This document shows, piece by piece, positions 26,700-38,657 of a stretch of 64,000 nucleotides of DNA. Position numbers and translations under genes: made by a program. The notes beneath the pieces are model-generated. The model made no database searches. It had not been told where the DNA came from and saw only the letters and a list, made by a program, of their open reading frames with translations. This DNA is from Takifugu bimaculatus (taxonomy: Eukaryota > Chordata > Actinopteri > Tetraodontiformes > Tetraodontidae): NCBI GenBank assembly GCA_004026145.2, contig CP034996.1:9113891-9177890 (forward strand), given 5' to 3'. How positions within the stretch are numbered: position 1 is the stretch's first letter; each line of letters opens with the position of its first letter.

Positions 26700-26850
26700 T
26701 GGAGTGATGACAGCCTACGGTCTCACTGCAATGTTAGCCCAATCAAATGTCAAAAAAAGGATCAATGGCTACAGAATATCAATTCTGTAAAGAACCTAGA
26801 AACAATTTTGATTTTAACAGATGCTATATAAATAAAGATTGATTGATGAT
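26700..26850. repeat. Probable SINE/LINE 3' tail fragment
   Basis: The segment ends in CTATATAAATAAAGATTGATTG, a pattern common at 3' ends of fish interspersed repeats, and has no coding content. Assigned from motif appearance only. Confidence 0.3.
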
Positions 26851-27050
26851 GTCACGACAGAGGCATTTGACACAGAGGTCTCAGTTTAACATGTTAAAAT
26901 GTTGCTAAGAGTTTAGCTTTGTAGACCTTGCAAATATAGAATAACAAACACATGTCTAACCAAATTTGAACTGTCCCGTAAACCATCCTGCAAAAGCTGC
27001 TTATCACAGAAGACTCAGCATAATAAACACGATTAGCAGATTATAATATC

Positions 27051-27051
<1 letters not shown>

Positions 27052-27118
<67 letters not shown>
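27052..27118. repeat. (CA)n microsatellite in the f9 upstream region
   Basis: About 33 uninterrupted AC units end roughly 155 bp before the f9 start codon. They lie in the likely proximal promoter. Confidence 0.95.
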
Positions 27119-27119
<1 letters not shown>

Positions 27120-27272
27120 CCAAACCCCCATCCACCCACTCACCACATACGCACACACAAGTGGGACGATGAGCACACAGAGCTCCCAGGTGAGTAAACA
27201 GTGTTTTTGTACTTTGGAGTGCTGAATATGGCTCTACGGTCAAAAGCAACCAGACATCTGAACAACGGCAAG

Positions 27273-30145
27273 ATGGCCAGAGATTTTTTACTGGCTTTAA
27301 TCGCTGCTTTGCTGCTGGAGGTGAGCGGACTGCCCACGGAGGGAAGCACAGGTAATGAAGACATCAGAGGGGAGATGGATTGAGGAAGCAGAGGAAGGTC
27401 AGGGCTAAGAAAGTATACAGAATAATCTGGTGGGACTGTTGACCATCGGTTTAGACTTGAACTCTAAACCCGACGAGCACAATTGGAAATGATTGCTACC
27501 TTGAGCTGGAAATATTCATAATACAAAACCCATCCTGAGAGCTTAATAACACTTAATAACACTAGCTGCATTAGTTCATGATTCAAGGAAACACTGGGCA
27601 CAACATCAATGTTTTTCTGTTTATCAGGCGGAATCAGGACACAACAGGAATGCTGAAATAATTCTCTTCTTCCTCAGGCGGCGTATTTGTGTCCCCGCAG
27701 GCAGCAAACATGGTGCTGCTCCGTCAGCGGCGCTACAACAGCGGCCATCTTGAAGAGCTTCAAAAGGACAACCTGGAGCGGGAGTGTAAGGAGGAACAGT
27801 GCACGATGGAGGAGGCCAGGGAAGTCTTTGAGGACGACGAGAAAACTGTAGGTTGTGTTGGCACAAAACATACACGCTCTATAGAAACACATATTTCTGC
27901 CTTATTTTGGCTTCCAGGCGGAGTTCTGGGTGGGCTACATCGGTGAGTTCTCATGTAACTTCTCATGTGTGTCTTAGATCTTCTGCTTAAACGTTTACAT
28001 TCCTGTGCAGATGGTGATCAGTGTGTACCCCCACCCTGTCAGAATGAAGGTGTGTGCAAAGATGGAATTAACTCCTACGTATGCTGGTGCAAACCGGACT
28101 TCAGTGGCAGGAACTGTGAGATTGGTGAGCTCCATGACTAAAACACACAGCTGTAGTTGAAGATGCCACACGTGACTCTTGTCTTTTCCAGAGGTGTCCA
28201 AACAGTGTTCTGTCAACAACGGCGGATGTTCCCATTTCTGTGTGATGCAGGGGGACATAAGTGTGTGTCACTGTGCAGTTGGGCACCGATTGGGCCCGGA
28301 CAAGAAGTCCTGCAAGCCAACAGGTGAACCACCAAAGTTAAAGTTGCAGAACCTGGGGTCCAGAGCAGGGGCAGCTCAGATCTGGGGTTGGCAAAATCAC
28401 CTGTATTTGTGGACACTCTTTTAATGAAGTGAAAATTGTATATTTTGAGTGTAAAAGTGTCATTCCCTCCTTTTCTCCCTCAGACCAGTTCAGCTGTGGT
28501 CACATCAACATGTCCTTCTCCTCCAAATCCAACGTTCAGCGTCGTTCGCTGATGCAAAAATTAGAAGCTAATCGGACCTTCAGCAGCATCCTGCTGGGCG
28601 ACTACAGCGACAACTCGACAGAGCTGTACGATTACATCGAGTCGATGGACTGGGCGCCCCTGAACACCACCATGATAGACCCGCGGTCCGGGAGGACATC
28701 CTCTGTAGGTCCAGATCAGAACAGGAGCAGCCTCACTGAAGATCTCTCTGAGACAGAGATCCCTTACTGGGCGTTTCCCACACTTCCCACCATCCCAGAA
28801 AAAGAGAACACAGATCAGAGGATTGTGGGAGGTGACGAGGCCTTACCTGGAGAGATTCCGTGGCAGGTACAGCTCAACCCCCCAGGTCCAATCTTCCGGC
28901 AGGCGGATTTTCCTGCAAGAATCTGCACGTTTTAGGTGTTGATGTGAAATATTTGTGACATCATAAGGTGAGCTGATGCAGTTCTATTTGCTTCTGTGTG
29001 CTCAGGTGACCCTGATGTCCCACTCGGTTATCCTTCAGAGAGCGGAGCCCTTCTGTGGAGGATCTCTGCTCAGCGACTTGTGGGTCATCACTGCCGCTCA
29101 TTGTTTGATGAAGATTGCTAAACAGGGATACTTCATTCGAGTCGGTGAGAATTTAATTTGCTTTTTCGCAGATCTACATTCACATGTCCACGAGGGCCTC
29201 CCTAAGGCAGCAGCCAGGACCACCATTTCCTCTGTGTGGTGCCTCTAAGGAGATCCCCAGACCATTTCCTACATCAGCTTGTTGTTTTGAGAGTTTTGTC
29301 ACTTGCTTGTGTCACGCGCGAGTCTTAAATGACGATATTGACAGCTGTATTTCTTTATGGTTTATGTATTTTGTTGGATTTGAGAGTGGCGAGATCGCTA
29401 AAATTCTCCACTTTCTCTGTGGACAGAGAATCACACTGCACAGAGCATTTGAGAAATGCTGAGCAGTGATTGGTCCACTCATTCTAACGGTTTTCATTTG
29501 GTATCTTGCAACTCCCGGATCAATGACCATATATGAAATCAAATAAAACACAGCAGATCTGATCATATATACTAATTCATCTCTCCAGGTGAGCATGATG
29601 TGAGCAAGGATGAAGGTCCAGAGCGAGACCATACGGTGGCGGAGCAGCATATCCACTTCATGTATGATTACAAGAAGTCTCCCTACAACCACGATATAGC
29701 TCTATTGAAGCTCAACAAGCCCGTGGAGCTCTCCAACAAGCGTCGTCCCATCTGCCTGGGCCCCAAAGATTTTACTGAGAACCTCCTGAGGGAGTCCACC
29801 AGCTCGCTGGTCAGCGGCTGGGGTCGAATCAAGTTCCTCGGCCTCGAGGCCACCAAGCTCCAGAAGTTGGAGGTACCGTTTGTGGACCGTACTCGCTGCA
29901 AACAGAGCAGCCGGGAACAGGTCACACGCTACATGTTCTGTGCGGGGTACCAGCACCAAGCAAAGGATTCCTGTCAGGGGGACAGCGGGGGGCCGCACGC
30001 CACCAAATATAAAGACACATGGTTCCTGACGGGCATTGTGAGCTGGGGGGAGGAGTGTGCCAAGGACGGGAAGTATGGAATCTACACCAGAGTGTCACGC
30101 TATTACCCCTGGATCAGCCAGAAAACAGGCCTGCAGATGAGCTGA
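27273..30145 (+). CDS. f9: Coagulation factor IX, complete
   Basis: Exons: 27273-27351, 27678-27847, 27918-27942, 28011-28124, 28192-28323, 28484-28866, 29006-29144, 29589-30145 (532 aa). The eight-exon plan, including the 25-bp and 114-bp exons, is that of vertebrate F9. Order: signal peptide (MARDFLLALIAALLLEVSG), propeptide cut after RQRR, Gla domain (YNSGHLEELQ onward, 11 Glu at the expected spacing), two EGF-like domains (the first with the CKDGINSYVCWC hydroxylation pattern), activation peptide, trypsin-like protease starting IVGG. The triad is intact: His in TAAHC, Asp in NHDIAL, Ser in GDSGGP, with Asp before SCQGD for Arg specificity. The secreted zymogen activates factor X with factor VIII. 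The activation peptide is longer than in mammals. An in-frame ATG lies 45 bases upstream (27228). Synteny with fgf13 and mcf2 favours f9 over f7 and f10. Confidence 0.94.
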
Positions 30146-30214
30146 GCAGCTTTAGCTGCCAGTTCACAACAGTTGGATCAAATATTTTATTTTAAAAATG
30201 AGCTTGCTTTGAAT

Positions 30215-30220
30215 AATAAA
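30215..30220 (+). terminator. f9 polyadenylation signal
   Basis: AATAAA lies 70 bases after the f9 stop codon, implying a very short 3' UTR. Confidence 0.7.
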
Positions 30221-31324
30221 GCTGTGTTCTCCAACGGTGCTTTAATTTTACAAAATATACACATTGATACACATTTGAGGGGCTAAACAACCATGAACCA
30301 AATCAACAAATACTGATGCTGTTGTAAAAATGCTGTTGAATTCAATTAATTAGCTTATTCATACGATGCTGCACTTATTATAAAGTGACAACATAAAACT
30401 CTGTATTCATTTAAAAAAGAGATGTTTAAATACTCTTTTAGTCTAAAACTAGATTCATAAGTAATATAAATGAGTGGTTGACAAAGACTGGAGTGATCGG
30501 CAGTGAATTTTCCCTAAAACCACAACAGTTAAGATCCTATTCGGACACTTTTCTACGGCTTAAACCAATGTTGACCCTAAAGTCTTCCAGTTGTCGTAGA
30601 AACAGCCGTGGATGACAGCATGAGCAGCGGCGTGTTTATGCAGAGCAGGAAGAGCAGAACACTTAAGTCAGATGGAAAAAACAACAGCAGCAGATTTAAA
30701 CAGTAGCATGAACAACTCTGTTTCTAATATATTGTCAATTATTACAACCAAAAACAGCCAATGGGGACCAGTCCTCATACTGGGGCTAGCCCAGCAGAGA
30801 GTTAATCCACAGTGCTCAGGGACACATTTTAACTGTTCACTGGGGTTAATAAAACCTTTAAACCCATACCACCCAGAGACCACACAGGAACAAGCTGCAT
30901 CCGTTATTTGGACATGTTATTACTGCTCCTATGTGGACACACCCCTCAGCAAAAACACAGCATGGCAAAAATGAGCAATATTGCTGCTATCAACAAGAAG
31001 AGCTGCAAAAGTCGATTCAGTATTGCTGTTAACGACACACAGAGCACCCGGCTGTCATGCTGGCTGCTGGAGGAAATATAGGCTTTGCAGGGCGATTTGG
31101 CACATGAGAAGGCATGATATGTTGAGCAGGTGTTACGACCATCAGGTCAGAGCGGAATAGTTATGAAAATAGTCTGTAGAACATTTTTTCTGTGAGGTCT
31201 GTGTGCTTGTTGTTGTCTGTGGTCCATTCTGCAGTTGACAGCCGTCTGAAGTAAAAGTGTTTTTAATTTAAGAAGTAAATTAACATGTGCTTAAATCTGT
31301 ACAGTGTGGGAAGAGACGGGGTCC
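30221..31324. other. Intergenic gap between f9 and mcf2 (tail to tail)
   Basis: About 1.1 kb of AT-rich DNA with no recognisable exon. The mcf2 3' UTR on the - strand must start here at 31324, but I could not place its polyadenylation signal with confidence. Confidence 0.5.
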
Positions 31325-34300
31325 TCAGCAGGTTTCTCCCAAGATCCTGTGCAGGTCCTCAGACATAACCCGCCCCTCTTCTCCTCGGCTGATGTTCCTC
31401 ACCATCCTGCAGACACAACCGCCACCCCAGATGCATCACAAAAGTACAACTGGCAGTATAACTGGGCTGCAGAAAGGGCATTTACCACATTCCAGACATT
31501 TCCTCCTGTAGCAGCTGGATGACATCACCACAGTTAAAACTGATGTCATCTGCACTGGCCATGCTGCTCTGCACCATGACTCTGTACCTGCCTGCTACCT
31601 GGAAATAAAACAACCTCACAATTGGGCATTTCCTACCTACAGCTCTGCAACTAGGAAGTTTTAAATAAAAACATTTATCTTGCCACCTTCATGGGCTACA
31701 GTGGTAACAGAACTCTCACCAGTGGGGCGGGCTGATCCTCCTCATCAGAGTCCGATATGTTGGAGAAGTCGGTGGCTGCGCCCCAGTCCTCCAGGCCCTC
31801 ACAGATCGCAACTGAGTGGGCAGGAACCGGCCAAGCTGCAGGCAAAAAGGCTGCTGATCTATCAACAACTGCAACACTGCATTACTAGCATAATTGTTCC
31901 AATATTTCCCCAAAATTCATTTAAAGTGATTAAAATTAACATTGTATGTCGAATACTTCATATTCAGTAACTTACTACGTCGAGGTGAATGCGCCACAGG
32001 GTCAGAGTGGGCGGAGCTAGTGTTTGTGGACTCCTCCTCTCTGTTCCTGTAGGAGTGGCTTGTTGCTGTGGAGCTGTGAGGGACAGGGAGACACGCTGAC
32101 CAGCCTCCCACCGATGATGCCCCCCACGACACGCACATCTCTGATGCGCTACCACACATCACCATGGGAACAAGAAACCAACCGCAAAACAGACGACATC
32201 AACAACCATGCAGTCACAAAACGAGCTGGTCTTCAGTCTGTAAATCCAAACAGCCTCCATTAAGCTCAAAGTCACATATATTTCAGTGTCTGATAACTGA
32301 GTTTGTGATCACAGCTGAAATCTATGGAAATACGGCATTGAAAGTTGAATGTACAGCAGATAACTAGGTTTAAGTAGTAGATGGGTAGAGTTAGTAAAAC
32401 ACTCACAGCTCAGTCATCATTATTTATCCATCTGCTAAATAAAGATAAAAACACTAATCATGATCCTCACTCTCACATTGTCTCTCAGTCCTCTTTGATT
32501 TTTGAGTCTGTGCTTTCAAGACATTCTTTATATTAGTGTTGTTAACATGCTAACATGCTATCAGTCAACACTAACATCACCAAAAAACTCCGCATCAGCA
32601 ATATTAACTGGTAGATGTAGCTGATGTTAAGGAACATCATGCAGATATAGTCACCTGTCAGAGAGGGGCTGTTCTGATATAGAGGGAGCCTCATCTGTGG
32701 ATGCAGAGGACACAGAGGTCACACTCATCAAAGGAAGAAAATAGAAATGTTTGATGTGATGAATTCAGAGTTTTACAAAAAAAAACAATCACTCTTGTGA
32801 CCTTGTCGCAGTTTCAGCTGGTTTGCAAGAACTTTGCGTATCTCCGTCAGCCAGGTGACTTTGACCTCCAATGTGGGGGCCTGGAAGAGACAAACACACA
32901 GATGACAGGACACACACATGGGAGGGCTACGTGCTCAAGAGGACAAAGACATGATGAACAGCAAATCAAGTACCTGAACCATGTAAACAACTTCTCTGCC
33001 ACTGTACCACAGTTCGAATTTCCTCACATCTCCTTTCACGTTCTCGGTGACTCCCACTGCGCTTATCTGCAGAGACAGATTTATTCACCAGCTCCCACCT
33101 GACCCGTCTTTTAGTAGAACAGGTAGCCTCTACAAATGACACTTTAGTATTAAGGCTGTACTCTGAGGCAAGATTTGAAGCTGTAGAACGGCGTCCTGTC
33201 AGGATTGTCTTCATCTCTCCGTTTGCAGAAGAGCAGGGCGTGGTCATACAGGAAGAGATGTCTCTGCATTGGCTTGAACCTGGCCATCTCCTTCATTCGG
33301 ACCGCTGCTCTCTTATGGCTGATCCACACGCTGAAACCTCCCTGCAGGACCACCCGGCCCAGCTGGCTGAGGTCACCCTGAGATAGAGCAAACATAAACG
33401 GGGGGGGGGAACTGCACTTAGGGTGACTGCTTTGTTCACATAGGACTCCTTTATATTTAGTCATACAAGGAGAGTTTCCCGTTGCAAGCACATAAAAGAC
33501 CTTAAAACCAGCAGTTTAATGGTCATGTTAGCCTTCAGGTTCCATACTGATTGGTCACATGGTGCAATCACACTAACCAGAGGTTGAATATGAGACAAAT
33601 CTGCTCAACTGTTTTAAGCCTTTAAAACCTAAAAACATTCTTTCCCATTGCTACTGTGTGAGTCAGTGGAAAACATGTCCACATCCATCCTGTGGTGATC
33701 CAGCCTTTGCAGGCTCAGTTCGTATTGATCGCAGAGGAGGCCAGATGGTGTGATGAAACCTCTGCGTTGACCTGTCATTAATCTGGACTCTGCATCTTAA
33801 TCACTGACTGGCCTGGTGGCTACCGGATATCCTGTGATCGCAATCTGGTGCATGGAGTCGTTGACAGACTTCAGCAGCTTCAGCATGGAGTCCAGAGCCT
33901 CCTGGAGTTCACAGCGGTATCGATCCTCTGTGCAGTGTTTCAGCAGCTCCTGAACACAGACATACGCACACAGACACACACAATGTGATCGCCCGATGTT
34001 ACGTGAGACGCTCTAGTGCAGCTTTAATGTCATCCATCCTCCAATCTTCAATCTTAATCTCATGCGTTGTGATGTGTTTTTAGGTTCACAGATTTGATAT
34101 AAAGAACCTTGAGAAGCAGTTGGTACTTGGTGAGGCGTTGGACTGGCTTCAGCAGATAAGAGTCCAGACCGAGCTTGTGGTCCAGCTTCTTCTGGCACTC
34201 CTGGAGCAAGAAAGAGAGGGGCAACGGCCACTAAACACAAATTGCCTGTGAGTGGATTGTGTAAAATAATCAGCTTGTAAAGTACCTGAAAGAAGGGTGA

Positions 34301-37300
34301 ATCACAGCACCGTCGCCACAGCAGCTCTGAGCGAGGCTTATTTTGGCAGTAACGCTCGTAAACCTGGAACTTCTCTTTCTGCTCGCATAAATGTACATTT
34401 GACTGAATCCATCACTCCACCAGTATGCATTTAAAATATAGGTACTCCTACAGGTCTACAATGTGCTGAGAGCCACTGTCCTGACCTACAGGATAAATGG
34501 TCTCAAGGTTTTCAGGATGTTCATCTCAGCACATTAACATGAGCCTATTATCCTCACCCGTTGCAGGAAGCAAGACCCCACCATCTCAGGCGTCTCCAGG
34601 CAACCTTGAAGGTCTTGGAGGAAGACCCTGAACAGAGATTTCCAAAAAGAACTAGCATCCAAAGAGGGAGGGACAAGGACAAACAGCTTGTGGTGTGTGT
34701 GTGTGTGTGTTTGTGTGTGTGTATGTGTGCACTTTGCCTGCTATGGAACTGGTAAATCTCTGGCATATTGCCAAATAGCAGGTCTTTCTGGCTGTCCAGG
34801 GCTGATGGGAGCAGATCAGACATGGCCGGGTCCTCCATTTCTGCCCTGTAGCCCTGTAGGGTTGACAGGGAGAAAAGGCTGACATTTATTCAGATTCCTC
34901 CATGATTAGCAGCTGCGGTTTTACCACGTGCACTGATGGAGTATAGCAAAATATCCTCACTAGAAGGACAGAAAGCAGCTCATCCACATAGATCCTTTCT
35001 GTAGCGATCAGTTCCTTCATAATGTGGCTGTGCAGACAAGGAATGCGACAAGCTTAGACCCAGGATGTACCTGTGCACATGCAAGCACACACGGAGAGGT
35101 CAGGGTGAAGGACCCTACCGTGTAACCTGTTCTGGATTGTCTTCTGTCTCTGAATCTGTCTCAGGCACTGGGCCATACAGGCAGCTGCGATTGTCCTGGA
35201 AATTGTGCATAACCTCGATCTGCACAGGAAATAGTAGAGTTTATCAGTAATATTACATTACATTAGATGTTCTGTAATATTACTTTCTATCTGGATTTAG
35301 CATGTGGCTACAACAAATCTACATTAACTGGTCAAAAACTGTCATTTTTTAAAAATGTTTCTACAGCTCCCTCATGGCCCTAAAGGATGTGGAAACGTGA
35401 GCACCTTGGGCTGGCTATTGTTTCTTCTTGCAGCTCTCTTGCCAGGTAGCAGGTCAAAGGAGAACTTGGAGTTCAGAAGGTTAAAGTCTACACAACAACA
35501 ACAAACATATGACTGATTATTACAGCACAAACATGGGAGTCTGTGGAGAAGTGTGATGTCATACCGTGTTTGGGTGAAAAGAGGGGTGACTTGCAACGCT
35601 GTGAGATCTGGTCCAACTCAGGCCTGGGGGCCACCAGCTGCACTGGTCTGACCTGCATGTCTGCCAGCTTCCTCAGACACTGCTCTCTGTTTCTGATCAT
35701 GGACTGAACCATGTTCAGTTTCTCAGTGACCATTGAGATTTGTGACTAGAAGGACAGGAGGAAGTCAGTAGATGCTTCAGGCTGTTTCATCGTTGAGCTG
35801 GTGACGGAGTACCTGCAGCTGTGGTGTAAGGATAGCCTCAAACTCCAGACTCAGGATGCCCTGGCTATTTTTCAGAGCAGAGGGCGCCCTCTCCTGGTGA
35901 GTGTTGAGGATTTGCAGGGCTTCCTGAGCTCCTTCTTTGGTTTGGAACTTGTCAACCATCTGACTCGCCAGAAGATAAGCACCTTCGTCACACCAGCGAA
36001 GGGCCTTCACACAAGCACAAACACAAAAACATTTATTTTAGATTTGACACTCAAAGACATCACATCTGCAGTAGCAGTAAGCTCTGGGGGCATTTTTACC
36101 CCCTCGAGGCGGCGCAACAAGTCTCTGGCTCGTGTTAGCGATGCCCGTTTTGCGCGCATGGCGGTGGTGATGACATCACAGAGGTGACGCAGCTCATTAC
36201 AGCGCTGGACGATGAGTGCCAGGGCATAGTGGTGGTTGGCGGCCAACTGGTGACCGTGCAGAATCACCATCTGTGCACGAGCCATCTCCTCCTGAGCAAC
36301 AGACACACATCATCAGTCCAGAAGTCTTGGACTAAGGAATCAGATCGAATGACATAAAGATAAAAGCCACATCTGACACATGAGACACAAGGAGATATTT
36401 TCCACTCCTACACCTTTAGGGCAGGGTTAGGTTAGGATAGGTTAGGTTGGGGTTCCTGTCAACATTGCTCACCCGAGCTTGTGTGTCCAGCACCTCCAGA
36501 TCTCTCAGCAGCTGCTCAGTCTGAACCACCGTGGAACCCACAAATCCAACGGCCCTTTCCTGGTCACTGAGTCTCTTCAGCACCTCCTCCATCTACTCGC
36601 ACACACAGACAGGAGTTGGAGTGACAGCTGACCAGACATCATCCAAACCTCCAGCGCTTTCAGGAACCACACCTGCTGGAAACTAAGTTCATACTGCAGC
36701 AGCTGCAGGTATTGCTGCAGCTTTAGGTGGTGTTTCTCAAAGAAGCCATCAAACGCCTCCTCCATGTCTCTGAGCTGGCCCAGGAGCCTGGACCAGGCAC
36801 ACAACACAGATGTTGACCCAAGCTGTTGCTGGTAAGACAGGACCTTTGATTACAGTTAGCACCTCTGAACAGTGTCCATGTCTCCTCCGATGTCTTGCTC
36901 CTCCTCCACATCCCTCTTCGACGCTTTGACAGTTTCCAGGTTTGTCAGCAACAGGCGACCTTCTTTCAGCACTTTACGGATATCGTCCTGAGATGCCACA
37001 AAAACCTGTCACTGTCACTTTTGTACCATTGTTAAGAGCCTAAAGTGGGAGGGATGGAGAGGAGGTGGGACAGACCTTCATTTGTCGGTATCTGTGGGTG
37101 TGCGAGTGCAACAGGAACTCAATGGTGCTGGCTTCATCTGGAAGTTCTGTATCAGAGAGCTCTGAGCCAAAGCCCTGCAGCACCTGAGCGATCTCCTTCA
37201 CTGTCACTGCAAAGGTCTCAATGGCCTGCAGGCGAATCATTAAATAAATGACAGAGAGGTTTCAGCACATTGAACTGGGGCTACAGCGGAGGAGGCTGTC

Positions 37301-38657
37301 ATGGAGCTACCGTGCGAAGGACGATCCAGTCACTCTGGCAATACTCCACTTTTGCTGTGAAGTCTGACGCCAGGTGGTTTTCATCGATGTATCGCAGCAG
37401 CTCGCCCACCGAACGCAGCATCACCACCTGCAAAAAGCAGATGCACCAATGAATTTGGATTTTTGAAATCCAAAGGCAACTGTTTTAAGTCATTTTTCCT
37501 ACAGGCATCTTCAGGAGGAAGTCATCTTGGCTGAAGCGAAAGCCCAGGTCGGTGCTGGAGGAGGGACTGGGGGTGGTGCTGGACAGGCCAGTGGGACGAA
37601 GCACCAAAATCAGATGCAGATTGCCCGGAAATGAGGTCTGAAAGGACAAAAAGTAAGTAGATTATCACATCATTGACTTCAGCAATTGATAAACTGTCGT
37701 TTTTTTGTTCAAAAACATTATTATGTACATCATTTAACCAATATGTTGGTACAGAGAGTATTCACACAGGTGTTGATGGGGGCGGAGCCTTGACTTTGAC
37801 CTTTCAGCGCGTGCCAGAGTCGCTTCCAGGTCACATGTTCACAACATTTACGTTCGGTGAAAAAGGCCTAAACAACCCAGGGTTCAATGTAGCCAAGGGT
37901 ATTATACAAATGCCAAAAAAACTTGGTGGATTTTTCTGGCCTGATTCAAGATGTAAAAAATGTCCCAATCACAGAAGCATCAAACTGCTGTCCGGCTTGA
38001 TTTCAACCACCTGACTCAAACTGTCGGGTCAAGGAGGAGAGCAGCAGCCAACAGGAACGTTTGTTTCAGTAATCTCAACATAGTTTTAGACAGTGAAAGC
38101 GGCAGTACACCTTTCTTCTCTTGTATTCACTTTTTCTGACGTTTTACTGCAACATCGGGTTAAATGCAATGTAACAACAACAGACCTCGTCCTAAATCAT
38201 CATGTTTGACATAAATCTTTTTCTCAAACTCTCTTCTCCTCAATGTCATCCGGTGGAATCTGACAGTTCCGCCATAGTGAACAGAAGCGTGCACACTTCC
38301 CCGCATCAAGTCGATGGAAATGCCCAATCTGTTATATAAAACTGCACAAGTTGAAAGTCTTCAACAGACTGCAATGCTTAATCAGCTCCCCGCTGTCCTA
38401 CACCGCGTACAACCCCACACAACGCAGACAAATGTCGGCCTGCCCCGAACAGACACCGCATCGAAACCCAGAGGAGGGTTCTGCTGCGCTGCTGAACACA
38501 ACCTCCGTGCCGCAGTGCTAAACTCTGGGATGCTCCGCGAACATCCCCGTTTCTGCTGCAGCATCACCGCCCCGCTTGCAGCCTCCCACCTCCCCGCGGA
38601 GCTTACCGCGGCCCGGCGCAGGCGGGGGAACCCCCGCAGCGGATTGGCCTCGGCCAT
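31325..38657 (-). CDS. mcf2: Proto-oncogene DBL, Rho guanine nucleotide exchange factor
   Basis: Twenty-six coding exons (987 aa) in transcript order: 38657-38607, 37637-37503, 37427-37311, 37225-37076, 36987-36863, 36787-36673, 36592-36473, 36291-36100, 36004-35813, 35745-35565, 35487-35405, 35219-35119, 35027-34961, 34853-34738, 34627-34558, 34378-34286, 34200-34108, 33949-33824, 33377-33162, 33066-32974, 32880-32802, 32694-32655, 32073-31976, 31835-31720, 31598-31486, 31406-31325. Domains: N terminus MAEANPLRG as in mammalian MCF2; end of a CRAL-TRIO-like region; spectrin-repeat segment (MEEAFDGFFEKHHLKLQQYL); DH domain (ELIATERIYVDELL to YLLKPVQRLTKYQLLLK); PH domain (FKPMQRHLFLYDHALLFCKR); acidic linker; C-terminal SH3-like domain. 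DBL exchanges GDP for GTP on Rho-family GTPases. The intron after 34738 has a GC donor. An in-frame ATG at 38759 could extend the N terminus. The gene follows f9 as on human Xq27. Confidence 0.93.

Larger units (their letters stand above)
24487..27272. other. Intergenic gap between fgf13 and f9 (head to head)
   Basis: No exon is supported. The two genes point away from each other, so the gap should hold both promoters. Repeats in it are annotated separately. The moderate open frame at 25916-26257 has no recognisable family and no splice partners. Confidence 0.5.

Noticed and set aside
36421..36452. GGTTAGG-type telomere-like repeats in an mcf2 intron
   Set aside because: Only a few imperfect copies; too short to call an interstitial telomere.
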